Assembly: GCA_037577475.1 (NCBI GenBank)
Contig: JBAGJB010000196.1
Location: 310,001-374,000 of the forward strand
Direction of reading: 5' to 3'
Source of the DNA: Chaunax sp. Z400
Taxonomy: Eukaryota > Chordata > Actinopteri > Lophiiformes > Chaunacidae
DNA: 64,000 bases
Positions 47,854 through 61,767 of the stretch are shown piece after piece. Within the stretch, counting starts at the first letter, position 1; every line of letters starts with the position of its first letter. The notes beneath the pieces are model-generated. The model ran no database searches. It saw nothing but the letters and a program-made list of their open reading frames with translations, and was not told the origin of the DNA. Made by a program: the position numbers and the translations under genes.

Positions 47854-48229
47854 AACTAAACTGCATTTTGTGCCTTTTTTTTTGCACTTTTATTTTATTT
47901 GTGGAATTTCATTTCAAGTACTAAAATATTTTATCTTGAATTAATATTTAAGAAGGTATTTTAATTATTACAATTTTGATAACCCACCACCACCTGCGGC
48001 ATCACAGTAATTCAAATTGCTTTATGAATGTTGATCTTATGTTATAGCCCTAGATTTGTCTCAATAAAGGATGCTATCATTAAAGAGGACGCTGCTTTTG
48101 TAGGAATACTGAAAAACAAGGTTTTAACAAATTTATTGTTTTCACACCTGTTATAACATTTTTAGCCTTTTAATAGCTATTTCGATGCTTACTATTTATG
48201 ACTGTGTTAACCCTTTGGCCGCCAAAGAT
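47854..48229. other. AT-rich upstream region of the integrase-OTU gene
   Basis: No gene. It would hold the promoter or an upstream exon of the minus-strand gene, but I see no confident element. Confidence 0.35.
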
Positions 48230-48905
48230 ATTCCAAAAATTTATGAAATATTAATATTAATTTTCCAAAAGGCTGTAACTTGAAACTGGTAAGAGATAAA
48301 ATTATGCTGTAAATGAGAAAAACCTTAACCACAACCCTAAGTTTGTGATGGGAGTAAATTTACCAATCTAATTTGCATATTATGATGTCATAGGGTGGCG
48401 GCCATATTGGAAAATATGAAATTATAATATCAATTTTCCAAAAGGCTGTCACTTGAAACTGGAAAGAGATAAAAGTATACTGTAAATGTGGAAAAACTTC
48501 ACCATTACTCAAAGTTTGTGATGGGAGTAAATTTACCAATCTAATTTGCATATTATGACATCACCAGGTGGTGGCCATATTGGAAAACATTCATCTCTGA
48601 AGAAGATTTCAAAAGGCTGCAACTTGAAAGTGGAAAGAGATCAAATTATACTGTAAATGAGGAAAAACTTCACCATGACTCAAAGTTTGTGATGGGAGTA
48701 AATTTACCAATCTAATTTGCATATTATGACATCACCAGTTGGCGGCCATATTGGAAAACATTCATCTCTGAAGAAGATTTCAAAAGGCTGTAACTTGAAA
48801 GTGGAAAGAGATAAAATTATACTGTAAATGAGGAAAAACTTCACCATGACTCAAAGTTTGTGATGGGAGTAAATTTACCAATCTAATTTGCATATTATGA
48901 CATTC
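48230..48905. repeat. ~172-bp tandem repeat, four units
   Basis: Four units contain AAGGCTGTAACTTGAAACTGG-like sequence (near 48269, 48440, 48613 and 48784) followed by GTTTGTGATGGGAGTAAATT and TCTAATTTGCATATTATGA. Units 3 and 4 are most alike. The ATTTGCAT within each unit matches an octamer (Oct-factor) site. Confidence 0.88.
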
Positions 48906-48961
48906 ATTGTGATCTGGGATGTGTTGTTTAAATGATCACTTTATTTTTTGAGCAGTGTACT

Positions 48962-48963
<2 letters not shown>

Positions 48964-48992
<29 letters not shown>
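48964..48992. repeat. (TG)n microsatellite
   Basis: About 14 TG units. Confidence 0.9.
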
Positions 48993-48997
<5 letters not shown>

Positions 48998-49381
48998 TAG
49001 TTTTTTGCACATGCACAGTTTTCCTTCAAATGTGTTATTACCTGTCGGTCATTAAAAGTTATTAACTTTTAATATGTACTTAGAGGCATAGATTTCAGTT
49101 TTACTTTACAAACTGTTTTTAATGCAGTGAGCATAACTTGGACAATGCAGGTTTAAATTCAGTCATATAATTTCTTATCAAGGGCAAAACATCTACATAA
49201 CTTTAGATCAACTGCAAAATGTCTTTATACTTCCATATATTCAATTACACAGATAATATTTGACACAGTTTTTTCATACCTGGCATCATGTTGAACTCTG
49301 TTGGCTGTCTCAATTAAGCATGCAAGCAGTGCATGATCTTTGTAGAACTGATGCAGCAGCCAATCAGATTACAGCCCGCCC
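48993..49381. other. Non-coding spacer before the satellite-cored element
   Basis: About 390 bp of AT-rich sequence with no supported feature. It ends at the transposon terminus at 49382. Confidence 0.4.
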
Positions 49382-51889
49382 TGTTGAGCCGCATTTTGTA
49401 ATAACGGTGCATTTTGTAATAAACGTCCAAAATGTAATAACTTTTTCATTTCATTTTGTAATAAAGCCGCATTTTGTAATAAACTGCCGCATTTTGTAAT
49501 AAACTGCCCCAACGCATTTTGTAATAAATTTTGCCACATTATGTAATAAGTTATTACATTTTGAGAAGATTATTACAAAATGCACTTGCAACTTTTTTAT
49601 TCTCTAGAAAATGTAATAACATGGTGCATTACGTAATAACAATTCTAAAGCATTGTTTATTTGTTTGTTAATTGTATTTTATTTTACTTTAAAGTATTTG
49701 TAAAAGTTAGGTAATGAGATGTGAAAAAAAATTGGTAATGAGATGCGAATTTTAAAAAAAAAAGAAATGATTAAAAAAAATTGGTAATGAGATGCGAAAA
49801 AAAATCGGTAATGAGATGCGGGGAAAAAATGGTAATGAGATGCAAAAAAAATTGGTAATGAGATGCGGGGGAAAAATAAAATAATAATTGTTAATGAGAT
49901 GCGAAAAATAAAATTGGTAATGAGATGCGGAAAAAAAATTGGTAATGAGATGCAAAAAAAACAGGAAAAAACAAAAAAAAATTGGTAATGAAATGCGGGG
50001 AAAAAAAGTAATGAGATGCGGAAAAAAATTGGTAATGGGATGCGAGAAGGGAAAAAAAAATTGGTAATGAGATGCGAAAAAATATAAAAAAAAAAAAAAA
50101 TTGGTAATGAGATGCGGAAGAAAAAAAATTGGTAATGAGATGCGAGAAAAAAAATTCGTAAATTGTTTTTTTGTTTTTTGTTTTTCATCTCATTACCAAA
50201 TTTTTTTTTAGCATCTCATTACCAATTTTTTTTAGCATCTCATTACCAATTTTTTTCTTCCGCATCTCATTACCATTTTTTTCCCCCGCATCTCATTACC
50301 AATTTTTTCCCCTTCTCGCATCTCATTAACAAATTTTTTCCGCATCTCATTACCAATTTTATTTTTCGCATCTCATTACCAATTATTATTTTTTTTCCCC
50401 TGCATCTCATTACCAAATTTTTTTAGCATCTCATTACCATTTTTCCCCCCGCATCTCATTACCAATTTTTTTTCCGCATCTCATTACCAATTTTTTAAAG
50501 CATTTTTTCTAAAAAAAATTCCGCATCTCATTACCAATTTTTCCCCCGCATCTCATTACCAATTTTTTCCCCGCATCTCATTAACAATTTTTTTCCCTTT
50601 TTTTTCTGCATCTCATTACCAATTTTTTTTCTCGCAGCTCATTACCAATTTTTTTCTTCCGCATCTCATTACTTTTTTTTTTCGCATCTCATTACCAATT
50701 TTTGTTTTTTTCCCTGTTTTTCCCCACATCTCATTACCAATTTTTTTTCCGCATCTCATTACCAATTTTTTTTTTTTTTTCCTGCATCTCATTACCAAAT
50801 TTTTTTAGCATCTCATTACCATTTTCCCCCCCCGCATCTCATTACCAATTTTTTTTCCGCATCTCATTACCAATTTTTTAAGCATTTTTTTTTAAATTCC
50901 GCATCTCATTACCAATTTTTTTTCGCATCTCATTACCAATTTTTTTTCCCGCATCTCATCACCAATTTTTTTTTCTTTTTTTTCTGCATCTCATTACCAA
51001 TTTTTTTTCTCGCATCTCATTACAAATTTTTTCCCCGCATCTCATTACCAATTTTTTTCCCCGCATCTCATTATCAATTTTTTTTTCTTTTTTTTCTGCA
51101 TCTCATTACCAATTTTTTTTCTCGCATCTCATTACCAATTTTTTTTCTTCCGCATCTCATTACCAATTATTTTTTATTATTATATTTTTTCGCATCTCAT
51201 TACCAATTTTTTTTTTCCCTTCTCGCATCCCATTACCAATTTTTTTTCGCATCTCATTACTTTTTTTCCCCGCATCTCATTACCAATTTTTTTTGTTTTT
51301 TTTCCTGTTTTTTTTGCATCTCATTACCAATTTTTTTTCCGCATCTCATTACCAATTTTATTTTTCGCATCTCATTAACAATTATTATTTTATTTTTTCC
51401 CCGCATCTCATTACCAATTTTTTTCGCATCTCATTACCATTTTCCCCCCGCATCTCATTACCGATTTTTTTTCCGCATCTCATTACCAATTTTTTTTAAT
51501 CATTTCTTTTTTTTTTTAAAATTCGCATCTCATTACCAATTTTTTTTCGCATCTCATTACCTAACTTTTACAAATACTTTAAAGTAAAATAAAATACAAT
51601 TAACAAACAAATAAACAATGCTTTAGAATTGTTATTACGTAATGCACCATGTTATTACATTTTCTAGAGAATAAAAAAGTTGCAAGTGCATTTTGTAATA
51701 ATCTTCTCAAAATGTAATAACTTATTACATAATGTGGCAAAATTTATTACAAAATGCGTTGGGGCAGTTTATTACAAAATGCGGCAGTTTATTACAAAAT
51801 GCGGCTTTATTACAAAATGAAATGAAAAAGTTATTACATTTTGGACGTTTATTACAAAATGCACCGTTATTACAAAATGCGGCTCAACA
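49382..51889. mobile_element. Satellite-cored palindromic transposon, 2.5 kb
   Basis: Two 329-bp terminal inverted repeats (49382-49710 and 51561-51889) begin TGTTGAGCCGCATTTTGTAA and enclose only a GCATCTCATTACCAA satellite. The array reads in one orientation to about 50160 and in the other from about 50185 on, so the entire element is a palindrome. No coding sequence is present, so it must be non-autonomous. The flanks (GCCC left, AACC right) do not form a target duplication, so at least one end was probably rearranged. The right flank is minisatellite, as at 7038 and 43957. Confidence 0.78.
49711..51560. repeat. GCATCTCATTACCAA satellite with internal inversion
   Basis: Units carry the 15-base core plus homopolymeric T/C (or A/G) spacers of variable length. 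Orientation flips between 50160 and 50185. A further internal duplication brings the sequence at 51032 onward into exact agreement with 6181 onward. Confidence 0.88.
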
Positions 51890-53167
51890 AACCTTTAGTA
51901 TAAACCTTTAGTATAAACCTTTAGTATAAACCTTTAGTATAAACCTTTAGTCAAACCTTTAGTATAAACCTTTAGTTAAACCTTTAGTATAAACCTTTAG
52001 TTAAACCTTTAGTATAAACCTTTAGTTAAACCTTTAGTATAAACCTTTAGTATAAACCTTTAGTATAAACCTTTAGTATAAACCTTTAGTTGAACCTTTA
52101 GTATAAACCTTTAGTATAAACATTTAGTATAAACCTTTAGTCAAACCTTTAGTTAAACCTTTAGTTAAACCTTTAGTTAAACCTTTACTATAAACCTTTA
52201 GTAATAAACCTTTAGTAATAAACCTTTAGTATAAACCTTTAGTATAAACCTTTAGTATAAACCTTTAGTTAAACCTTTAGTATAAACCTTTAGTATAAAC
52301 CTTTAGTCAAACCTTTAGTATAAACCTTTAGTATAAACCTTTATTATAAACCTTTAGTATAAACCTTTAGTATAAACCTTTATTATAAACCTTTAGTATA
52401 AACCTTTAGTATAAACCTTTAGTATAAACCTTTATTATAAACCTTTAGTATAAACCTTTAGTTAAACCTTTAGTATAAACCTTTAGTATAAACCTTTAGT
52501 ATAATTCTTTAGTTAAACCTTTAGTTAAACCTTTAGTATAAACCTTTAGTATAAACCTTTAGTTAAACCTTTAGTATAAACCTTTAGTTAAACCTTTAGT
52601 ATAAACCTTTAGTATAAACCTTTAGTATAAACCTTTATTATAAACCTTTAGTATAAACCTTTAGTTAAACCTTTAGTATAAACCTTTAGTATAAACCTTT
52701 AGTTAAACCTTTAGTTAAACCTTTAGTATAAACCTTTAGTATAAACCTTTAGTTAAACCTTTAGTATAAACCTTTAGTTAAACCTTTAGTATAAACCTTT
52801 AGTATAAACCTTTAGTATAAACCTTTAGTTAAACCTTTAGTTAAACCTTTAGTATAAACCTTTAGTATAAACCTTTAGTTAAACCTTTAGTATAAACCTT
52901 TAGTTAAACCTTTAGTATAAACCTTTAGTTAAACCTTTAGTATAAACCTTTAGTATAAACCTTTAGTATAAACCTTTAGTATAAACCTTTAGTTAAACCT
53001 TTAGTTAAACCTTTAGTATAAACCTTTAGTCAAACCTTTAGTGTAAACCTTTAGTATAAACCTTTAGTAAAAACCTTTAGTATAAACCTTTAGTATAAAA
53101 ATTTTAGTTAAACCTTTAGTTAAACCTTTAGTATAAACCTTTAGTATAAACCTTTAGTATAAACCTT
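51890..53167 (-). repeat. 12/13-bp minisatellite array
   Basis: Duplicate of 7039-8190 with about ten extra units. Confidence 0.93.
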
Positions 53168-54248
53168 TAGTTTCTTGTAGTAATGTATAATAATCTTCTC
53201 ACTTCTTCTCATGTCAAACCTTTTCTCCCCTAACAATAGCTCTCCATTATATAGAGCCATCTGATTAATGTGTTTACTGCTCTGTGATCCCTTCCAGGGT
53301 CTTACTTTAAACAGACAACGATGGAAACCAAAGTATTGATGCTGTACCATAGGAGTGGTAATTGAAGTCGTACTAACTCGGCGTTTCATTCTCACGTAAT
53401 GGTAAGCATATAGATATATAAGCATTAATCATGTGGATCAACAGTGTTGCATGCAAGTATAACAACAGAGCTAAACAACAAGTAGAAGCTGGTAGTAGCT
53501 AACATGTCCTTATGGGTACAGAACAACACAAACATAGTGGAAACATACAGTCAGATTGTATGAAATGTACTCTAGTTACATCACTCCTTTGTCTTAATTT
53601 GAAAAGGATCAATCTAACTTTTATCAGCTGTTTTGAAACTGTTGTAACTTGACCAGCACTGACTTCAGACTAATTCCCTTTTTCTTTTGGTGTTTATATT
53701 ATTGTGTGTTGCATTGAGAAGTAACTTAAATGTTTTGATGAGGTGAAGTTAGGAGGAAAACAGGAGATTTGATATAAAGTTCAGAACAAATCAAATCAGC
53801 TCCTTCGATCTAAGGGTTGTAGAGTAGGACTGTTATTACAGGAGCAACATGTGAAGGAAATTAGCTAGTAGCTAAATCTGCTGCAAAGCATCGTCTCTCT
53901 TACTTGAGACTAATGTATTTGTACATGGTCCCTGATGTAAATAAACTTAATAAACTAAACTACACTGAACATATGGCTGTTTTTAAACAGTCATTTTAAT
54001 ACCTGCATTTATAAGTCTGTATTTATCCAGAATAAAAGGCTTCACACAGAGAGCTGCCCAATACGGTCCTCCACTGCTGGTCAGTGGGAGTCGCCCAGTC
54101 TTTTACTGGGAGAAGCTCTACTGGAGCGAATGCTTTACTACATTATTACTAATTATTAGATGGACTGTCAGATCATGGCACCAAGAGGAAGATGTCTTCT
54201 AACTTTACTGCTGACATGGCCTCTAGCACCACCATGATGTATAAATAG
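53168..54248. other. Non-coding segment upstream of L2 copy 3
   Basis: Direct copy of 8191-9271; nothing supported as a gene. Confidence 0.5.
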
Positions 54249-57200
54249 CTCATATATACAAAAGGACTTGGGCTGCTCCACATAAATGCAAGAAGTTTGG
54301 TCTCTAAACGGGACTATATTAATATTTTGATCCAACAGACAGACCCAGATATTTTAATCATCTCTGAGTCTTGGTTGAAAAATACTGTCCCTGACTCTGC
54401 TGTTAATATTGTTGGTTTTAACCTTTTTAGAGCAGACAGAAAAGGGAAAGGTGGTGGTGTAGCTATCTTTGTTAAAACATGTTTCCCGGTAACAGTACTC
54501 ATCTCATCATCTGTTCCAAAAGAGTTTGAATGTCTGGCTTTGTCAGTAAATCTTGGGGGAAAAACATCATTGACACTGATTGGGACATATAGACCCCCTT
54601 CAGCTCTCCCCCAAGCAATTGATAATCTTTTTGACATTTTCTCTCCATATACAGCTACAGAATTGCTAATCATGGGTGATTTAAACGTTGACTGGGAAAA
54701 AACGACCTCAAAGATTTGTGCACAAATTTAAACCTAACACAATTAATAACCAAGCCAACACGTCCTAATGTGAAATGCAGCTCCAAATCCTCCCTGATAG
54801 ACATCATTCACATCAATATGCCTCAGAGATATCCAGCCAGTGGAGTTTTTCCCCAAGATTTCAGTGATCACTGCCCAATTGCTTGCATTAGGAATGTGAA
54901 AGTATGTAGAACAAAGACACGCATTTTAACTAAAAGGAATTTCAGGCACTTTGACACTCAGGGGTTCCTACATGATCTGAATACATGTAATTTAGATAGA
55001 GTGACTCTTATACCAGACCCACACCTAGCCTTCACCTATTTCTGTGGCTGACAAACATGCTCCTTACAGGAAACTACGTATTAAGGACAGATATACTGCC
55101 TGGTTCTCACACGAGCTATCAGAAATAACACAAAGAGAAACTCTGCATGGGCAAAGGCTAGAAACACTGAGGATGCGTCAGATTGGACTCTGTTTAGGCA
55201 GTTGCGAAACAGATGCACTCCTATGATCAGTAAAGCTAAATCCTCATATTATCTTAATTCCTTACAACTGAGTGCCGGTAATCCAATTAAATTCTGGAAT
55301 ACAATTAAATCAATGAAGAATAATTCCACCCCTCCACTTCCTCTCCAATTACCGTCTGACAACGGTCCCGTAAATGACAAAGCAGAAATTTGTAATGTTT
55401 TTAATTCTCATTTTATTAACACACGACATTTATTTGATAAAATCAATCTGAAAAATACTGCCATCTCAGGACAACATTATCAACCAGACATCTGTCAATC
55501 AGGAAAAGAGCTCTCTGGGAATCCTAGGAGTACTTTCTCATTTAGTCCACTATCTGAATCGGAAGTTGGTGATGCTCTTTTTAGGATAGACTCAAAAAAG
55601 TCGATTGGTGCCGACCAGCTTGACCCCAGTCTTTTGAGGACAGCTGCCTCAGTCATAGCTGGACCTGTTTCATATATTTTTAATCTGTCTCTTAGAACAG
55701 GAATTGTTTCCTATCTGGAAAACTGCTTACGTGCTCCCACTTCACAAGGGAAGAGATCGTAAAGATTTAAATAATTACCGTCCAATATCCAAGCTTTCCT
55801 GTTTAGCCAAAACTCTAGAATCTTTTGTAAATCGTCAATTAAATTCATTCCTACAGACAAATTGCATTTTAAATACCTTTCAGTCTGGTTTCAGATCAGG
55901 TCATAGCACCATTTCAGCTGCTTCTCTAGTTCTCAATGACATCATATGTACTCTTGACAATGGACACCACTGTGCTGCTTTATTCATCGACCTGTCTAAA
56001 GCCTTTGATACAGTCGACCACTCAGTTTTATTAGATAGACTAGCTGCAGCTGGCATAACCAGAATGCCCACCAATGGTTCACAAACTATCTTGCAGATAG
56101 AACTCAACGTATTGTTGCAGATTCTACTCATTTGAACATTCTGAAGGTCACTAAAGGAGTACCACAGGGTTCAAATTTAGGCCCCTTACTCTTCTCACTG
56201 TATATTAATAACATTGCGTCATTTGACAATGGCTGTAAGGTGCATTTTTATGCTGACGACACTGTGTTATATTCATCTGCTTCTACATTGAGGAGAGCAT
56301 TATCTATCCTGCATCCTGCTTTTGGGTCAATCCAGCACGCACTCCTTGATCTTAAACATGTTTTAAGTGGAACAAAAACAAAATATATGATATTTTCTAG
56401 ATCCCGCTCCCTGGAGGGAACTGATTTAAATATTTGTACTCTAAATGGTTTAAAAGTTTAAAAAGTGTCCTCCTACAAGTACCTTAGTATTGTTATTGAT
56501 GAAAAGCTCTCTTTAAAAAATCATGTTGATGAGCTAGTTAAAAAGCTAAGGATGAATCTTGGGTTCTTCTTTAGAAATAGATCCTGCTTCTCAGCTGAAG
56601 CTAGAAGGCGGTTAGTACAGTCCACTTTCCTGCCTGTACTTGATTATGGTGACATTTTTTATATGCATGCTACCTCTACCACATTGAAAGCACTCGATAC
56701 TGTTTATCATTCAGCACTTCGTTTCATTACTGGTTATCATTTTAGAATGCATCACTGTGATCTTTACCAGGCTGTAGGTTGGTCATCACTCTCCACAAGG
56801 AGTAGGCAGCACCTGCTTATTTATGCTTATAAAGCTATATTACAGAAGGTACCCAGCTATCTGGCATCACTAATTTCATGGCGCTCTAATGCCCACCAAA
56901 CAAGATCTCAGGATTGGTTACTCCTCGAAGTGCCAACCGTTAGAACTGAACAAGGAAAAACTGCTTTTAGCGATTGTGTGGCTAGAGCCTGGAATAAGTT
57001 CCAAGAGGCTGCTAAATTAAAGACAATCATCTCCTTGACCATTTTTAAAGATTTATTATATGAATTGGACGTAGAGGATTGCAAATGTTTTATCTTGAAA
57101 TTATTTTATTGATTGATTTGCTGCTATTAATGTCATGTCTCATTGCTTTCCCCCTGTTTTGTTGTCTCTTAATTGTTTTAGATTAGATTATTGTTCATAA

Positions 57201-57387
57201 CCATGGCACCATTTAAGGCTGATGTTTTTTATTACTTTTCCTCTTGTTCTATTGTTTTTGTTTTGCTTTTGAATTGTGTTTAATTGTATCATGTTTTAAA
57301 TTATTGTATGTAACCAGGGCTTCGTTGAAAATGAGACTCCAGTCTCAATGGATTTCCCTGTCTAAATAAAGGTTAATAATAATATAT
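54249..57387 (+). pseudogene. Broken L2-clade LINE, copy 3
   Basis: Direct duplicate of 9272-12410, with the same frameshifts, the same TAA before the C-terminal domain and YADD at 56249-56260. It belongs to the segmental duplication and is not a separate insertion. Confidence 0.88.
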
Positions 57388-60300
57388 TAAAGGAGTTGTG
57401 ACATCAGTTTTAACACAACCATTTCCACAGCAAATACAAAACATTCTTTTTTATGTTGAAGGAAAAATGTCTGGATGAGCCTTTTTTTAATCTGCTACAC
57501 CTTTATTTCTGACAGTCTGGAGTAATTTGTTAGCACATAAAAAAAAGCTACAGCTCCTTTTTAAATTTACCAGCACAGCAGTCAAAAATCATAGTTTGGT
57601 TTCTTTTTTTCTATATAAATACATTTTTCTTATTATAGTCTTTTTGTTTTCTTTAATATCAGCTGCTGTAATGTGTGAAGATGGCTGCTAAATTCATCAT
57701 GGACCCTGTTTTAGTTGTTTTTTAAATCACTATTACCCTTATCTACACATGGAATACATATGTAACCCAGGTCCTATATTCAAAATGTAAATATATGCTA
57801 AATGCATTTCAATCGTAGTATATTATGTTATCATGTTATGTATCTGCCCAGTTCTCGGGCGAACTATCGCGGTATTTTCCACATCGAATCAGAGCAGCCG
57901 CAGGGCGTTATACCGGTAGTGCCAGCTGCTTACCATTGGAAATGAATGGCTTGGCGTGTATGGTGTGTGAGGGAACAGAGCTGCTGCAGATCGGTAATTA
58001 AACATGCTTTATTCGTGTATTCCAACTTCAAACTTGTTGAACATGCAATGTACGGAATTGTAATTTATTGCCGATTTGTAGATGTGTCCTGTGACTTAAC
58101 TCACTGCTATTACGTGAACGAGCTGAACTCTCGAATGGGTGAGTTGCACTAAAGCTATTGTGTTAGCATGCAGCTATCGCCCTAGGTAACACTGCTGAAC
58201 CTTCTTACTGCATTGGTCTGATTGTTTTGTCTGTAATATTATCTATGTGTTGTTGCGAAGCACACATGATGACACGAGTGGTTTGTATGTGATACGTAAA
58301 CTGTTAGCAGCTACCGCTAGTTAACTTAGCCTAGCGGCTAACGCTAAGTCTGCTAACAGAAGTGAACTTTTCTATCCGGATCGTAATGATCCAGTGCAAA
58401 AGCATTATTGATTAAATCATATTGATTCCATTGAATTATTCTGTTCTTTTAAGGGACAGCAGTTACACTTGATGATTTATCACTGAATGGTGTGAACTTG
58501 AAGCTAGTGATCCCAGCTGTAAAGTCACTGAATGTATTTTGGTATTTTGTTTGGTTTTAACAAATCCGTGTATTAAAGTTGGCCTTGTCTGCTTATACAG
58601 GCCAGGTTTATTTCCTTGGGGGGGAAAAAGGATGGCGAGCTGTTGACCAGGAACACCTCCTATTATGAAGAAACCTGTTGCATTCACCCTGCCTGCCTGG
58701 GTGATAGGAGAGAGACTGACCTCCTTCACTCACTCACTCACTCACTCACTCATTCAATCCATCACACATTCCAGCCCAATCGTTCCCTTGTTGACTGACT
58801 GATTTACATGACGTTTGGACTATAACTGACATCCCTTGGTGCTGGAGCTACAAACTTTGCAGCCAATTGAACTATGATTATTGTTGAATGAATATTGAAT
58901 TGAGTATTAATATAATTTGAATGGCTATCGTTTGATTTTGTAAATACTGTTTATTTTTATTTTTGCATTCCTTCTTTAATACATGGTACTTTTTCCAACT
59001 GCACTTTTGTCTGAGTCTCATTAAATCCTGTACATCAGTTTAATCATTTCCTCCTACCTGTTCCCAGAGTCTTCCAACGCTATAGCCACTAGTCCACCTG
59101 TAATGTCAGCTAATGTTACTCATTATCACCAAGTACTGGCTACACATACATACCTTATTATGACATATTTTCAGGGAAGTTTTCTTACTCCAACAGAAAT
59201 TAAGTTTTACTGTTACTTTGGTTTGCTATAGCTGCAGAACTACTGGCATTTCCTTCAAGCATCTCTGTTTGTGCTTAATGCTATTTAATGTTAGCTTTCC
59301 AACATGCTAAAGCAAGCTGTCCTGAGCATCAGCTGCTAAATATCAGAATATCAAGTCAAGTCAGTTTTATTTGTATGGTGCCAAATCTTAACAAAGGGTT
59401 TCTCAAGGCATTTCACAAAAAGAGACCTTTCTCCCTCTCTCCCCCTCTCTGTCTGTATCTCCTATTAGCATGCTAGGGTTCCGACACTAGCATTTAGCTA
59501 ACAGTGGTGTTGCTGTAGTCGCTTTGTTTTCTTATTTAACTATCATTATTTACTAAGAGTATCTGGAGGGTGAACAGTCATTAAACAAACTAAACCGGTA
59601 AAACTGGGATTTTGACGACCTCCTCATTAACACATTGAACTACTATGAAGGTTTTTCATCAGTTTTAGAACAAATACTTTTGTAAGGAAAATAGTTAAAG
59701 AAATTGAGGATACTCGCTGCCTGTTGTGGGGATTGTATTTGCATTGCATTGTATTTCTTTAAAAAAAAGTTTCTTCTGTATTATTTTCATTCCTTGGATG
59801 TTTCACAGACAGACTGAATGTTTTAGTTTGTGAAAAGAGGGTCCTGATTATAAAGTCCTTTATTAAGCTGCAGAGGATGTCAGCTTTTGTTTTTATGTGT
59901 ACAGTTTTGATTATTAATTATATTGTAGCCTTTTGAAATCTATGTAAGCATCAGTTCCAAATAAACCCTGTTAAGTTGTTTATCTTTCTTATTGTGTGTG
60001 TGCCATTTTAATGTAGTGTAGCTGATGGAGTTATATAAAGCCAGGGGACATGGATGTTATGGGGCGTGAACATGTGACCTTTCTTTTACATGCATGTCCA
60101 GTCTCTAGAGCCGCAGTCCTAAAAGTGGTTTTGTTCTAGTTTGGGGTTTGTTTGGCACTGATTCACTAAATATGAGGACAAGTGCTTGAATCTGAAGAGA
60201 AATAAATGTTCTTTGTTCTGCTTTGTATCTGTTAAACATTTGATGAACTACTAAGAGAACATGGTGATAACTTGGAATGTTGCTGTCCATTCATCATTAT

Positions 60301-61277
60301 GTTTGAACCAACAACAAATTGTCTTTGACTCCTGCCAAAAGCTGGAAATTACATTTATCTAAAACATTTTTTTGAATAAAAAAGAATGCTTTACTGCAGT
60401 GTGTACGGACTGTCTATACTAGCCAAAAAGCAGAAACTACACATTTAGTCAAAATTAGGTTTGCATTCATATGTATTGTTTGAGAATCAGAAACTTTATT
60501 GACTTTCATAACAGAAAATCATCTTAGGTGTGGCTCAACATACAAAACAAAGAAAAACCCAGACAATCGACATAATGTATGCATTCATAGAACAGAATGA
60601 AAATAGTTTGTGCAATACTTACAGAATAAAAACTATAAAATACATGAAAGCAGCAGGTAAAGTTTGCAGTGAATCTAAGAAGGCAGTTTTATTAAGTGAA
60701 AGCAGGTGAGATGTCCTACAGCTATCCTTAGATAAATATAACACCACGTTTATGGTCTGATTTCTCCATAACTGTTGTGTGTAGATGACCATTGATTAAT
60801 TCAATAAATATATTGGAAATTGAGTCATTAAACATAACTAAACATAAAACAACTGAAATCATATTAATTATGATTACCTGAGAAATTAAAGAAAACTTTG
60901 AAAAACACCCTGTCTTACAATGTTAAAGTGAAAAAAAGATCTGTGACTTGAATGTTAGTTTGAAACATGAACAAACAAAAAGACGTAAAGCAAAAAAGAA
61001 ATACATGTACTGTACATTTATCTAAAGACTAGTTAAACTGGACAAGAACGATGGACAAGAAGTTCTCAAGGCTATTAATAAAGAAGATCTCATTTAATTA
61101 CATGAGCACCTTGTTCTACTTCTAACACTGGAGACACAACGTTGGTGTCATATAACAAAATAATCAAAGTTCAGAAGTGACTAAGATTGATTCATGAATA
61201 CATAGAAAAGTCAGTGCCTGTAATGCGTCTTATCTGGGTATACGTCATCTTCACATCGATCGTGTTAGAATAATGCC
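57388..61277. other. Non-coding stretch, duplicate of 12411-16300
   Basis: No gene supported. It includes the (CACT)n run near 58728 and the two dispersed-repeat-like segments near 59353 and 60485 described for the first copy. Confidence 0.5.
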
Positions 61278-61333
61278 TCTCGCGTTTCTCCTAACACACG
61301 CGTTTGTGTTTTTTTTCCTATAGGAGGAGTTAT

Positions 61334-61363
61334 TGACGTCATCACTGGGTGCTGCTTTATAAA
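61334..61363 (+). promoter_or_regulatory. CRE plus TATA promoter, duplicate
   Basis: TGACGTCA at 61334-61341 and TATAAA at 61358-61363, unchanged from the first copy. The first exon ends at 61449 (ACTG|GTAAGA). Its intron is interrupted at 61767 by fusion to the tail exon. Confidence 0.72.
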
Positions 61364-61767
61364 GGTCCCGTCCCTCCCGGTTAGAGCAGAACCGAGACAG
61401 CGTGACCGCAGAGAGACTGCTGCCACGCAGCTGAACGCAGTGAACACTGGTAAGACACATTTTAGAACATGACTGTGTTCTTCTTAAAAAGTGGCTTCAG
61501 CTCAGAGCCGGTGGAACCTCTATGATCCTGTAATCTAACAGTCCGTGTTGTTTTCCTGTGACTGGAGCTCTATTTGTTCTTTATATGTTGGGTTGACATT
61601 TCTGAAGCTTAACTGTTCCAAATGCAGCCTTCACTGTAATATCTACCAGTGATGACGTCATTGTGTAACCTGTTCTCCAGCTGATCTACTTTTAGATTCC
61701 TTTCATTTTCAGAACAGTAGTAATAACAGTACTACTATAGATCATTACAGTACTGGTGTACTTGTAT

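Noticed and set aside
49679..51499. Frames of Phe/Ser/Leu-rich peptides in the GCATCTCATTACC satellite
   Set aside because: Low-complexity translation of T-rich repeats; the same pattern appears in both orientations.
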